Positions 52,732 through 61,597 of a stretch of 64,000 nucleotides of DNA are shown here, piece by piece. The stretch comes from Acidobacteriaceae bacterium. GTDB taxonomy: Bacteria; Acidobacteriota; Terriglobia; Terriglobales; Acidobacteriaceae. The stretch's first letter is position 1, and the number at the start of each line of letters is the position of its first letter. The notes under the pieces are model-generated. The model was not told the origin of the DNA and made no database searches. It saw only the letters and a list, made by a program, of their open reading frames with translations. The stretch is from the NCBI GenBank assembly GCA_025360645.1, contig JANYBT010000130.1, forward strand, positions 1 to 64,000, read 5' to 3'. The translations under genes and the position numbers were made by a program.

Positions 52732-54105
52732 TCACAAGAAATGCGCTTCTGCGGTTTGCGGCACCTCAAACTCGCGCCCGGCTGACGCCGCTTGCCGCAG
52801 CAGCGGTACCCGCTGGCGCGACATCGCGAACGGCGCCGAGAGCGTAGAAATCACCGCCAGCAGCGTATAAAAATTCACTACGTTTTGGTCGAAGTACATG
52901 ATGCTCATGAATGACACCACATGAGCGAACAACGCCGCTCCCAACCCCCAGAAGAACAACCGCGTCCGCTGCGTGTCGAAGCGTCGCACCGAAATTCCCA
53001 CCCCGCGGAAGCACTGCGCCAGAACCACCAGAAACAGCGCCAGGGTGATCAAGCCTCCATCGGTGCCCAAGACCAGATACTGGTTGGTCACATCCCACAG
53101 GATTTCGTCCCAGGCCGCCGTGGACTTGGTGCCGACCAGCCACCACTCGGAAAGATGCTTGCACGCAGTATCCAGGAGATAGGCACGGTGGTATCCGGTC
53201 GACCCGCTGACCACATCCATCCGCGCCATGATGTACCAGACCGGCGCCTTCATCAGCATCGCCAGCGCCGCCACTGCGCCCACGAGGGCCCAGCGGACCA
53301 CTTGCATCTGCCGCCGCAAAAACCACATGCCCCAGGCCACCACCGCAGCGCCGGTCGCCAACATGGGGCCGCTCGAAGCCGAGCACACTACGATGGTCAG
53401 GCACGACGCAATTCCCACCAGCGCGAACCAGCGCTGACGTCCTCCCACGAACCACAGCCCCAGGAAAGTGGGCAGCAGCGTCGCCCCAAATGTGCCTGCA
53501 AGAATGGGATGGGCAAATGGACCCTGACAGCGTAGCACCCCCATTCGCACCACGGTGATCGCCGGCACTCCGGAAAAAATGGCGAAGCAGTTTGTGCCGG
53601 TCATCTTTTCGAAAATCACCGACACCGCCAGCGGGACCAGGCACAGCGCCGTTATCTTCGTCACTCGCACCACATCGCTCCACTCCCGCAGCAGCAACCG
53701 CGCCAGAAAATAAAATCCCAGCACCGTGTAAGCCATTCCCATCTTGTTCTTAAACGCGTCGTAAATCTGCCACAGCAGAGTGAAGGTCACAATGCTGGAA
53801 AGCGTGAACCAGAGCATCGCCTTGTCGATCGGCGTCAGGCGAAAACGCCGGTATTCCTGTCGCGCCAGAATTCGCACATAGCCGAAGAACAGCAGGATCC
53901 GCATCATGGTGAAGTTCAGATCCGCGATCATGATCCGCATCCCCATGGTCATGTAGCACATCAGCAGAATCACTGGCAGCCACGCATGGCGTCGCGGCAG
54001 CACGACGATCAAAATGCACATCACCAAGGTGAATGCCATCCCCAATGGGTTCACGAAGGTGGTGCCGTCGGTGATGTATTCCGCGGATTTTGGCAGGTCA
54101 GGCAT
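52732..54105 (-). CDS. O-antigen ligase/Wzy-like polymerase
   Basis: The 457-residue membrane protein has about ten to twelve helices (MAFTLVMCILIVVLPRR, LPVILLMCYMTMGMRIMIAD, FTLVALFLVVLAQ-like stretches). A large non-cytoplasmic loop between late helices contains GYHRAYLLDTACKHLSEWWL and WDEILWDVTNQYLVLG. This loop pattern is that of O-antigen ligases and Wzy polymerases, which join repeat units in the periplasm. The start overlaps the deacetylase end by eight bases. Confidence 0.85.
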   Translation of the reverse strand: MPDLPKSAEYITDGTTFVNPLGMAFTLVMCILIVVLPRRHAWLPVILLMCYMTMGMRIMIADLNFTMMRILLFFGYVRILARQEYRRFRLTPIDKAMLWFTLSSIVTFTLLWQIYDAFKNKMGMAYTVLGFYFLARLLLREWSDVVRVTKITALCLVPLAVSVIFEKMTGTNCFAIFSGVPAITVVRMGVLRCQGPFAHPILAGTFGATLLPTFLGLWFVGGRQRWFALVGIASCLTIVVCSASSGPMLATGAAVVAWGMWFLRRQMQVVRWALVGAVAALAMLMKAPVWYIMARMDVVSGSTGYHRAYLLDTACKHLSEWWLVGTKSTAAWDEILWDVTNQYLVLGTDGGLITLALFLVVLAQCFRGVGISVRRFDTQRTRLFFWGLGAALFAHVVSFMSIMYFDQNVVNFYTLLAVISTLSAPFAMSRQRVPLLRQAASAGREFEVPQTAEAHFL

Positions 54106-55009
54106 GGTGGCTCAGCGATTCTCCTCGCCCAATTGAGCGCCAGGAACGGACGTGCTTCGCCAGGTATTGCAGCGGGTGCAGCCAGTCGTACGCCCCTTCC
54201 AGCTTGGCTTGCAGAAAAACCGTGTCATCCCAATCATTGACGGGAATCCGTGGCATTGCCAAGCGGTTGCTGTTGGGGTGGGCGACCCCGATCGCGGTGC
54301 ACACTCCGGCGCAATACCCGCTCGCGGCAAGCGCCTCCGAGAACCAATCCACAAACCACCGATTCGCCTCGGGAAACGCATACGGATAAGCAAATCCATC
54401 CACCCGCATCCCCAGCTCGGTTTCGATGGTCTGCTTGGAATCAACTAGCTCGCGGCAGACTTCCTCCCTCGTCATGCCGCACAATTGGCGGTGATTCACG
54501 GTGTGTGACGCAAAGTCGATGCCCAACCCTCGCAGTTCCCGCACCTCTTCCCAGATCAGGCAATCTCTGCCCCAAAACTGGCGCCGGCGGTGGCCGATGA
54601 AAGCCGTCGGCAAACCCATGGTCGCGCTGAAACCGTACTTCATGAGCACCGGGACCGCCTCGGTATAGAAGTCTTGGAACCCATCGTCAAAGGTAAGCAC
54701 GACCTCTTTGCCATGGCCCGCGAAATCGCTTTCCTTGCGCCGAGCCAGCGCCGCCAGGCTAATGGTGCGGTAATCCTCCCCGTGCAGCCACGCCATGTGC
54801 TCTGCAAATCTCAACGGCGAAGTCCACGTCTGAAAATAGGGATGCCGCGAGTCGCCCCGACCGTCAAAAATGCTGTGATACATCAAGATCGGCACGCCCG
54901 GCCGCGTTCCCGCCAACCGCTTCCACGGGTGGAAGAAATAGAGTGTCGCCAATCGGTCTGTACGCAGCGTCATGAAGAACCGCCGTGCCAAGGGGCGTCC
55001 CCTATCCAT
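54098..55009 (-). CDS. Polysaccharide deacetylase (NodB domain)
   Basis: The product has 303 residues. The NodB homology domain has the metal Asp pair in VVLTFDDGFQDFYTEAV and the His motif in DFASHTVNHRQL. RVDGFAYPYAFPEANRWF is the next conserved block. It removes N-acetyl groups from an amino-sugar polymer, as do PgaB and the exosortase-locus deacetylases. No clear signal peptide is seen, so it may be cytoplasmic or use an atypical signal. ATG 55009 overlaps the flippase end by eight bases; a second ATG at 54973 is possible. Confidence 0.9.
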   Translation of the reverse strand: MDRGRPLARRFFMTLRTDRLATLYFFHPWKRLAGTRPGVPILMYHSIFDGRGDSRHPYFQTWTSPLRFAEHMAWLHGEDYRTISLAALARRKESDFAGHGKEVVLTFDDGFQDFYTEAVPVLMKYGFSATMGLPTAFIGHRRRQFWGRDCLIWEEVRELRGLGIDFASHTVNHRQLCGMTREEVCRELVDSKQTIETELGMRVDGFAYPYAFPEANRWFVDWFSEALAASGYCAGVCTAIGVAHPNSNRLAMPRIPVNDWDDTVFLQAKLEGAYDWLHPLQYLAKHVRSWRSIGRGESLSHHA

Positions 55010-56495
55010 GGGTGGACGCGACTACTTCCAATTCCACTGTGGTGACCGCCCGGATCGAGTCTCGCAGCCACATCCAGCAGAAAAAATACGCCAATCCGCA
55101 GCCGCCCATACCCACCAGCAGCGCCGGCGCGGGCCGATCCAGCCCGGTCACCAGCGTCGCACCAAGCCGGATCCCAACCACCGCCAGCGAAATCCCTGCC
55201 GCCGCGATGCAAGGCCGAGCGTACCTGCGCAGTTCCAATCCGGTGAGGTCGAAAATGCGTTCCAACTGAAACAAATATCCCACCAGCACCGCCAGCACCG
55301 CGGCCAGCGGAGCGCCCATCACTCCAAACCACTTGACCAAGGGAACAATCAACGCCACCAGCACGACCGTCCGGCTCACCAGAAAGCGCCAATGCACCTG
55401 CGGCAACCCACGCGCAAACAGGATGGCGGTCAGCGGACTGTTGATCAGCAACGTCATGGCCACTCCGCAAGTGAGCGCGAAAGGTATTTCGGCCTCCGCA
55501 TAGCTGTTTCCGTAAATCAGCGTCAGCAGCGGTCGCGCATACAAACCGGCAAATACAAACATTGGAAAGCAGCCGAAGCTGATCGCGGTGGTCATGCTGA
55601 CCAACATGCGGTTGGTGCGCTGGTCGTTGGTCTGGGCCCGAGCAAAGGCCGGCACCGCAAGCTGCGCCAGCAAGTTCAAAGCGAAACTCGCAGGCGCCTG
55701 GGCCAGGGTCACCGCCATGCCATACACCCCCAGGGTGGCGCTGGAAAACATCTTGCCAATGACGAACACGTCCACATTGGTGCACACGAATGCCAGCACC
55801 GCCAGCCCAAACATGCCGCTGGAAAACTTCAGAATTTCCCGTAAGGCTTCGCGGTCCAGATGCAGCCGCGGCCAGTACGGACCGAGCACAAAAGAAACCA
55901 TCAGCCGCCCCACCGCCTCCGCAGTGAATCCGATCGCCAGAGCCCACACGCTTCTCCACAACAGCGCCAGCACAATGGTGAGCAGGATTCCCGCTAGCGC
56001 TCCGCCGTGGTAGATCATCGCCCACCGGCTAAAGCGCATTTCCTTCAGTGCGGCATACGCTCGCGGACTCCACAGCCCGGTCAGCAACACCGACAGCATG
56101 GCCACCCGCAGCAGCGGAGCCAAGCTCGGATTCTTATAAAAGCTCGCCACCAGGGGCGCGCACACCCATCCCGCCCCAAACAGCAGAACTCCTCTCCCCG
56201 CCGACAGCCACCACGCGACATTGAGCCGGCTGTCTTCGCTGCCCCGCGGATTTTGCACCACCGCTTCCTTGATCCCCATCTGGGTAAAGGACTCCAGCGC
56301 CCCACTGACGGAAATCACGATCGCCATCGTCCCAAACGCCTCCGGCAACAGCAGCCTAGTCAGAGCCATGTTCCGCACAAACCGCAGAACTTGCTCGATG
56401 GTGCTGCCCGCTCCCAGCCAAACTCCACCTCGCAAGACTTGGGCTCGCAGGCCTTCCCCCAGAATCGACCGGCCCACACTCCTCAGCGACTTCAT
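55002..56495 (-). CDS. Wzx-like oligosaccharide flippase
   Basis: The 497-residue protein has about twelve to fourteen membrane helices and the N-terminal pattern of the polysaccharide-synthesis/MATE-like family (RGGVWLGAGSTIEQVLRFVR, then NMALTRLLLPEAFGTMAIVI). TNVDVFVIGKMFSSATLGVY and FARAQTNDQRTNRM are also typical. It moves the lipid-linked repeat unit to the periplasmic side. ATG 56495 was chosen because upstream residues lack membrane or family character. It is 25 bases after the aminotransferase gene. Confidence 0.9.
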   Translation of the reverse strand: MKSLRSVGRSILGEGLRAQVLRGGVWLGAGSTIEQVLRFVRNMALTRLLLPEAFGTMAIVISVSGALESFTQMGIKEAVVQNPRGSEDSRLNVAWWLSAGRGVLLFGAGWVCAPLVASFYKNPSLAPLLRVAMLSVLLTGLWSPRAYAALKEMRFSRWAMIYHGGALAGILLTIVLALLWRSVWALAIGFTAEAVGRLMVSFVLGPYWPRLHLDREALREILKFSSGMFGLAVLAFVCTNVDVFVIGKMFSSATLGVYGMAVTLAQAPASFALNLLAQLAVPAFARAQTNDQRTNRMLVSMTTAISFGCFPMFVFAGLYARPLLTLIYGNSYAEAEIPFALTCGVAMTLLINSPLTAILFARGLPQVHWRFLVSRTVVLVALIVPLVKWFGVMGAPLAAVLAVLVGYLFQLERIFDLTGLELRRYARPCIAAAGISLAVVGIRLGATLVTGLDRPAPALLVGMGGCGLAYFFCWMWLRDSIRAVTTVELEVVASTHG

Positions 56496-56520
56496 TCCGC
56501 GACGCTTCCTCGGGCCGAGT

Positions 56521-57750
56521 TCATACCCCCACCAATACTTGCTGACCACACTCCTGCAGGCACTCCTGCATACACTTCTGGACTGCGTCCACCACGCGCT
56601 CGATCTGCTCCGGCCGCAATTGTGGATACATCGGGAGCGAAAGAATTTTCGAGGCCAACCCTTCCGCCATTGGAAAATCTCCTGCCCGGAAACCGCGATG
56701 GGCATACGCTTTCTGCAGGTGAAGCGGGATGGGGTAATGAATTCCAGTGCCAATGCCGGCTTCGCTCAGAAACCGGCGCAAGGCTTCCCGATGAGGCGTG
56801 CGCACCACATACAAGTGGTACACCGCCCGGCTCCATGACGGCTCGAAGGGCACGGTCAACCCTGCCACCGACGCCAGCCTGCTGTTGTAGGCCAGCGCAT
56901 GCGCGCGCCGCTGCCGGTTCCAGTCTTCCAGATGCCGCAGTTTGATACGCAGAATTCCCGCCTGGATCGCGTCCAGCCTGCCGTTGTAGCCTTCGATGTC
57001 GTGATAATACTTCTCAGCTTGGCCGTGCTCGCGCAACACCCGAACCCGGCGGGCGATTTCCGGATCCTGGGTCGTCACCGCGCCCGCTTCTCCGCAAGCG
57101 CCCAGATTTTTGCCCGGATAGAAACTGAATGCGGCTGCCCGCCCCATCGAACCGGCCGTCCGCCATTCCTTGGTTCGGTTCGAGAAATAGCGCGCCCCGT
57201 GAGCTTGGCATGCATCTTCCACCACGATCAGACGATGGGCTTCCGCCAGCTCGCAGATCGCATCCATGTCCGCAGTCTGCCCATACAAATGGACGGGCAC
57301 CACCGCGCTCACCACTCTGCCCGTCTGCCGGTGAATGGTCTTCCCGCGGGCTTTGTCAGCCCAGCATCTGGTTTGCAGATACTCGCGCAGTTTCTCCACA
57401 TCCAGGTTGCAGGTGCGCGGATCCACGTCCACAAAATCCGGCCACGCCCCCGCCTGGGAAATGGCTTCCGTGGTCGCAATGAAGGTATGCGGCACCGTGA
57501 TCACGATTTGGTCCGGACCAACCCCCGCTGCGATCAATGCGAAACGCAGCGCATCGGTGCCGCTGCTCACGCCCACGCAGTGCGAGGTCTCGCAGAAACG
57601 GGCGAACTCGTTTTCAAACTCCTCCACCATTGGCCCGCCAATGAATGCGCCCCGGGTCAGAGCGGTGCGAAACACCTCGACTAACTCGGCCTCCAACTCC
57701 CGGTGCGGAGCCACCAAATCAAGAAATGGAATGTTCGGATTCTGAGTCAT
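56521..57750 (-). CDS. DegT/DnrJ/EryC1-type sugar aminotransferase (WbpE-like)
   Basis: The 409-residue PLP enzyme has the internal-aldimine Lys K214 in FSFYPGKNLGACGEAGA, the PLP Asp D179 in VVEDACQAHGA, and VSSGTDALRFAL. It transfers an amino group to a keto nucleotide sugar. With the oxidoreductase and acetyltransferase genes upstream it forms the WbpB-WbpD-WbpE-like set for a 3-amino (later 3-acetamido) uronic acid. The start overlaps the acetyltransferase stop by four bases. The C-terminus has the internal repeat MQECLQEC from a small DNA duplication near 56546. Confidence 0.93.
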   Translation of the reverse strand: MTQNPNIPFLDLVAPHRELEAELVEVFRTALTRGAFIGGPMVEEFENEFARFCETSHCVGVSSGTDALRFALIAAGVGPDQIVITVPHTFIATTEAISQAGAWPDFVDVDPRTCNLDVEKLREYLQTRCWADKARGKTIHRQTGRVVSAVVPVHLYGQTADMDAICELAEAHRLIVVEDACQAHGARYFSNRTKEWRTAGSMGRAAAFSFYPGKNLGACGEAGAVTTQDPEIARRVRVLREHGQAEKYYHDIEGYNGRLDAIQAGILRIKLRHLEDWNRQRRAHALAYNSRLASVAGLTVPFEPSWSRAVYHLYVVRTPHREALRRFLSEAGIGTGIHYPIPLHLQKAYAHRGFRAGDFPMAEGLASKILSLPMYPQLRPEQIERVVDAVQKCMQECLQECGQQVLVGV

Positions 57751-58244
57751 GATGCCTGGCTCACTTCTGGCGTAATGTAACGCAGCAGCCGCGCCGGATT
57801 GCCTGCCACAATGGAGTTCGCTGGCACATCGCGCGTTACCACGCTGCCCGCGCCCACCATGGCGTTTTCTCCGATCACTATGTTGGCGAGAATGGTCGAG
57901 CCGGAACCGATGGACGCCCCCTCCATCACCAGCGTGCGCTCCAGTTTCCAGTCTTTCTCGGTCTGCAACTCGCCGCCCAACCCCGTCGCTCGCGGGTAGC
58001 TGTCGTTGATGAAGACCACGCCGTGCCCGATGAATACGTTGTCTTCAATGGTCACACCCTCACAAATGAAGGTGTGGCTGGAAATTTTGCATCGCCTCCC
58101 AATGTGCGCGTGCTTCTGCACCTCCACGAAAGCGCCAATCTTGGTTTCGTCTCCGATTTCGCAGCCGTACAGATTGATGAACTTTGAGAGCCGCACCCCA
58201 GCCCCCAGGGTTACGTCCGCTCCGATGCTTAAGTACTGCTTCAT
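57747..58244 (-). CDS. Hexapeptide N-acetyltransferase (WbpD/WlbB-like)
   Basis: The 165-residue protein is almost only a left-handed beta-helix: LGAGVRLSKFINLYGCEIGD, KIGAFVEVQKHAHIGRRCKI, SSHTFICEGVTIEDNVFIGH with the catalytic His region, and GVVFINDSYPRA. It ends with PANSIVAGNPARLLRYI. Length and motifs fit acetyltransferases that act on UDP-3-amino-uronic acids. It overlaps both neighbours by four bases, so the three genes are translated as a unit. Confidence 0.92.
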   Translation of the reverse strand: MKQYLSIGADVTLGAGVRLSKFINLYGCEIGDETKIGAFVEVQKHAHIGRRCKISSHTFICEGVTIEDNVFIGHGVVFINDSYPRATGLGGELQTEKDWKLERTLVMEGASIGSGSTILANIVIGENAMVGAGSVVTRDVPANSIVAGNPARLLRYITPEVSQAS

Positions 58245-59245
58245 AGCTCCACCAGTTCCCCTCTGTGCTTGACCGAACGATCGGCGGCCTCCAGCATGCT
58301 GACCACTCGCCAGCCTGCCTTACCGTCGTTGCGCGGGCACGTATTGTTGGTGATGCAGTTCACAAAGTGTTCCAACTCGTTCTTCAACGCTTCCCCATGC
58401 TCCAACTGGGGCGCCCACATGTCGCCCGACCGGTATTTCACCAGCAGTTCGTAAATACCCTCCTGGCTGGTCGCCTTTTCGACACCCTTGTCGTACACCC
58501 GGATCTTCTCGTCCGCTTCCAGGTCGTTCCACACCAGCATTTTCTTTTCCCCTCCAATCAGCGTAGTGCGGACTTTCACCGGAGACAGCCAGTTCACATT
58601 GATGTGCGCAATGATGTTGTGGGGAAAGTAATAGGTCAGAAAAGCCACGTCCTCCAGGCCATTGAGGTGCTTTTCCGCAGTCGCCACCACCGCATTGGGC
58701 TTGTCGCTGATCACATAGTCCATGATGGCCAGATCGTGCGGCGCCAGATCCCAGATCACGTTTACGTCGTGCTGAAACAGTCCCAGATTCACTCGGGTCG
58801 AGTCGTAGTAATAGAGACCGCCCAGAGTGCCGTCCTCGATCAGTTGCCGGATCTTCTTCACCGCTCCGGTAAACAGGAAAGTGTGGTCCACCATGATTTT
58901 CAAATTCTTCTGCTCGGCCAGATTGACCAATTCCTCGGCCTGCACGGAAGTAAAAGTAAACGGTTTCTCCACGAAAACGTGTTTGCCTTCTTGCAGCGCT
59001 GCCTTGGCCAGATCGAAGTGGGTCCAAACCGGCGTCACCACCGCCACTACATCGATATTGGGAGAGCGGATCAGTTCACTGCAATCCTCGGTGACCTGCA
59101 CCTGCGGAAAAGCCTGCTGCACCCGCTGCCGTGCTCCCGCACACTTGTCGCACACCATCACCACTTTCGAGAGCTCTCCACAACTGAAGTTCCGAACGAT
59201 ATTGGGTCCCCAGTATCCATACCCGATCACGCCGACGCGAATCAT
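58241..59245 (-). CDS. Gfo/Idh/MocA-type nucleotide-sugar oxidoreductase (WbpB/WlbA-like)
   Basis: The 334-residue oxidoreductase has the NAD site VGVIGYGYWGPNIVRNF, the EKP motif in GKHVFVEKPFTFT and the second-domain VDHTFLFTGAVKKIRQLI. It would oxidise C3 of a UDP-N-acetyl-glucuronate, giving the substrate for the aminotransferase. The GlcNAc-6-dehydrogenase (WbpA type) that supplies it is not in the window. GAAGGAG lies five bases before the ATG. The 82-base gap upstream contains no clear promoter. Confidence 0.93.
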   Translation of the reverse strand: MIRVGVIGYGYWGPNIVRNFSCGELSKVVMVCDKCAGARQRVQQAFPQVQVTEDCSELIRSPNIDVVAVVTPVWTHFDLAKAALQEGKHVFVEKPFTFTSVQAEELVNLAEQKNLKIMVDHTFLFTGAVKKIRQLIEDGTLGGLYYYDSTRVNLGLFQHDVNVIWDLAPHDLAIMDYVISDKPNAVVATAEKHLNGLEDVAFLTYYFPHNIIAHINVNWLSPVKVRTTLIGGEKKMLVWNDLEADEKIRVYDKGVEKATSQEGIYELLVKYRSGDMWAPQLEHGEALKNELEHFVNCITNNTCPRNDGKAGWRVVSMLEAADRSVKHRGELVEL

Positions 59246-59327
59246 AAGGCTCCTTCGTTGAATGAAATGAGAGTAAGCATCATTGCTTTGGACAGAGCCG
59301 GGGGAGGGCTAGTGGAGTGCCTGGAAT

Positions 59328-60473
59328 TCAACAGGCGCCGTCGCCGCCCAGAATCGCGCGCGGCGTTTGCAGCAGAATCTTTAAGTCCATGCCCAGCGAC
59401 GCTCGCCGGATGTACTGCAAGTCCAAACGCACCATGTCATCGAAGCTAGTGCGGCTCCGGCCCTGCACTTGCCACAGCCCGGTGATACCGGGTTTCGCTT
59501 CCAGCACTCGCCGCTTGTGCCATTGGCTGTAGTGGACAAATTCGTAAAGCAGCGGCGGCCGTGGCCCCACTAGCGACATGTCTCCCCGCAGCACATTAAA
59601 AAATTGAGGCAGTTCGTCCACACTGGTTTTTCTGAGCAGCCGGCCCAGCGGTGTCACTCGTGGGTCACTCGTCAACTTGAACACTCGCCTGCCGTTTCCA
59701 TCGGCGTGCCGGTCTGCCGCCCCATGAATAAATTGCGTCACGTATTCTTGGTGGAGTTGGGCATCGCAATCCGTGTACATGGAGCGAAACTTCAAGAAGG
59801 TGAAGGTTCGTCCATACTGCCCTAGCCGTGCCTGCCGGAACAGCACCGCGCCACGAGACGTCAGCTTCACCGCCAGGGCAACCATCAGCAATACGGGAAA
59901 CAACAGCGCAATCGCCAGCCCGCTTCCCGCCATGTCCAACCCTCGTTTGGCAATCCGCCGCGCCCGCTGCGCCCCGTGTCTGCCTTCCACATCCGGAAAC
60001 AGTGCGGGCGCTTCCTCCCCGTTGCCCTGTTCCGCATCTTGCGGGAACAAATGAAACCACAACTCCAGCCGGGCAAACGCTTCTGGCAGCAGCGCCTGAC
60101 GCAGTGCTGCAATGACTTTGCCGCGAACCACTTCCCCGGAAACGCTCGCCGTCAGTTCCGTAAACATGGCGCCCAGAACTGCGTCCTGTTCATACCAGCC
60201 CAGCGCGTCGGTTTCGCGAATCGAGGAATGCAGCAACGCCACCACCGCCGACAGCAATTCTTGCCGCTGCCCGCTTCCATCCTCGCCGCGCTGCGCCACT
60301 CGGATCAGCAAAAACGGTCTGCCCGAGCGTTCGGATCGTCGTCGCTCCACTCGCAGCATTTTCACAAAATGCTCTTCCTCAAGTAGCATGAGCGGAAGGA
60401 TCGTCGCGGCCGGCCGGTCGCTGCCCGAATCGTGCTCCTTGCTATCCGTGCTCGAAGCCACAAGTGCAAACAT
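59328..60473 (-). CDS. Priming polyprenyl-phosphate sugar-phosphotransferase with degenerate GGDEF-like N-terminus
   Basis: The 381-residue product has two parts. Residues about 30-150 (MLRVERRRSERSGRPFLLIR, then RETDALGWYEQDAVLGAMF) look like a diguanylate-cyclase-type fold without the GGDEF signature. From about 175 a single helix and the bacterial sugar-transferase domain follow: RGLDMAGSGLAIALLFPVLL, FLKFRSMYTDC, KTSVDELPQFFNVLRGDMSL, VGPRPPL and EAKPGITGLWQVQGRS. The second part places the first sugar phosphate on undecaprenyl phosphate. AGGGG six bases before ATG 60473 selects that start; the ATG at 60479 abuts the site. It may sense a nucleotide signal through the first part. Confidence 0.9.
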   Translation of the reverse strand: MFALVASSTDSKEHDSGSDRPAATILPLMLLEEEHFVKMLRVERRRSERSGRPFLLIRVAQRGEDGSGQRQELLSAVVALLHSSIRETDALGWYEQDAVLGAMFTELTASVSGEVVRGKVIAALRQALLPEAFARLELWFHLFPQDAEQGNGEEAPALFPDVEGRHGAQRARRIAKRGLDMAGSGLAIALLFPVLLMVALAVKLTSRGAVLFRQARLGQYGRTFTFLKFRSMYTDCDAQLHQEYVTQFIHGAADRHADGNGRRVFKLTSDPRVTPLGRLLRKTSVDELPQFFNVLRGDMSLVGPRPPLLYEFVHYSQWHKRRVLEAKPGITGLWQVQGRSRTSFDDMVRLDLQYIRRASLGMDLKILLQTPRAILGGDGAC

Positions 60474-60501
60474 CGGCATCCCCTTTCTTGAACCAGCCCG
60501 T

Positions 60502-61536
60502 TCAGGCCAGCACCACTTCCTTGGTCGGGTGCGGGCTCTCTACTACCGAGGCCCAACTCGGCGGCAGGTGGCGTGCAATCTCGATGTCCTGAAAGATGGA
60601 ACTCTCCCGCGCTCCGTGCTCCCTCACCCATGCCGCCATCTTGCGTATGCCCTCCCGCAGCCCCACATTTTCGCGCTTACCGAACACTTTCTCCGCCGCA
60701 CGGTGGTCTGAAAACGCCAGCTTCGCTTCGTTCCGCGGATCCAGATACTTCACTCGGCAGGGCAGTTCCATGGCTTCGCTGACCACCCAAGCCAACTGAT
60801 TCACCGAACAGGGCTGGTCCGCGCCCAGGTTGAAAATGCGTTGGTGCGCCGCAGAATTTTCCGCCGCCTCCGCAATCACCGGCGCTACATCGCTGATATA
60901 CGTGAACGCCCTTTGCTGCTCGCCATCGCCAAAAATCGTCATGGCCTCGCCCTTCAGCAACTGGTTCATGAAAATTCCCACCACGTTGCGATAGCGGTCC
61001 CCGATGTTCTGCCGTTCGCCATAGACATTGTGCGGCCGGAAAATCACGTACTTCAGACCGAACATGGCATGGCTGATTTCCAGTTCCCGCTCCACCGCCA
61101 GCTTGGCGATTCCGTAGGAGTCCTCGGGCACCGGAATCATGTCTTCCCGCATCGGCGCCTGGGCCCCGCCGTACACTGCAATCGACGAAGTGAACACCAG
61201 GCAGCGCACCTCATAGTTCACCGCCGCATTGATCAGGTTCACCGACCCAATCAGGTTGTTGTTGTAGTTGAACCGCTTGATGAAGTGACTCAACCCCTCA
61301 GCGGCATATGCCGCCAGATGAAACACATAATCAAAGTGATATTTCTCAAACATCCCATCCATCAACTTGTGATCCAACACCGAGCCTTGTACAAAATCCG
61401 CGTCCCAGGGAATGTTGTCCACAAATCCGCCGCTCAGGTCGTCCAGCACCACCACTTTGTGACCCAGTTGCAGCAAGTGTTCCGCAACGTGCGACCCGAC
61501 AAATCCCGCGCCTCCCGTGACCAAGGAAGTAAGCAT
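60502..61536 (-). CDS. NAD-dependent nucleotide-sugar epimerase/dehydratase
   Basis: The 344-residue extended short-chain dehydrogenase has TGGAGFVGSHVAEHLL at the N-terminus, the catalytic SSIAVYGG and Y-G-I-A-K (DSYGIAKLAVE), and RPHNVYGERQNIGDRY. It resembles UDP-glucose/UDP-GlcNAc 4-epimerases and would make a precursor sugar for the repeat unit. AAGGAG seven bases before ATG 61536 fixes the start; a longer frame to 61647 is not supported. The C-terminal 30 residues are an extension. Confidence 0.93.
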   Translation of the reverse strand: MLTSLVTGGAGFVGSHVAEHLLQLGHKVVVLDDLSGGFVDNIPWDADFVQGSVLDHKLMDGMFEKYHFDYVFHLAAYAAEGLSHFIKRFNYNNNLIGSVNLINAAVNYEVRCLVFTSSIAVYGGAQAPMREDMIPVPEDSYGIAKLAVERELEISHAMFGLKYVIFRPHNVYGERQNIGDRYRNVVGIFMNQLLKGEAMTIFGDGEQQRAFTYISDVAPVIAEAAENSAAHQRIFNLGADQPCSVNQLAWVVSEAMELPCRVKYLDPRNEAKLAFSDHRAAEKVFGKRENVGLREGIRKMAAWVREHGARESSIFQDIEIARHLPPSWASVVESPHPTKEVVLA

Positions 61537-61597
61537 TGGCAATCTCCTTCTGAAGAATGGATGAAAATGCTGACTGAAAATAAATGATGGAGGCTGG

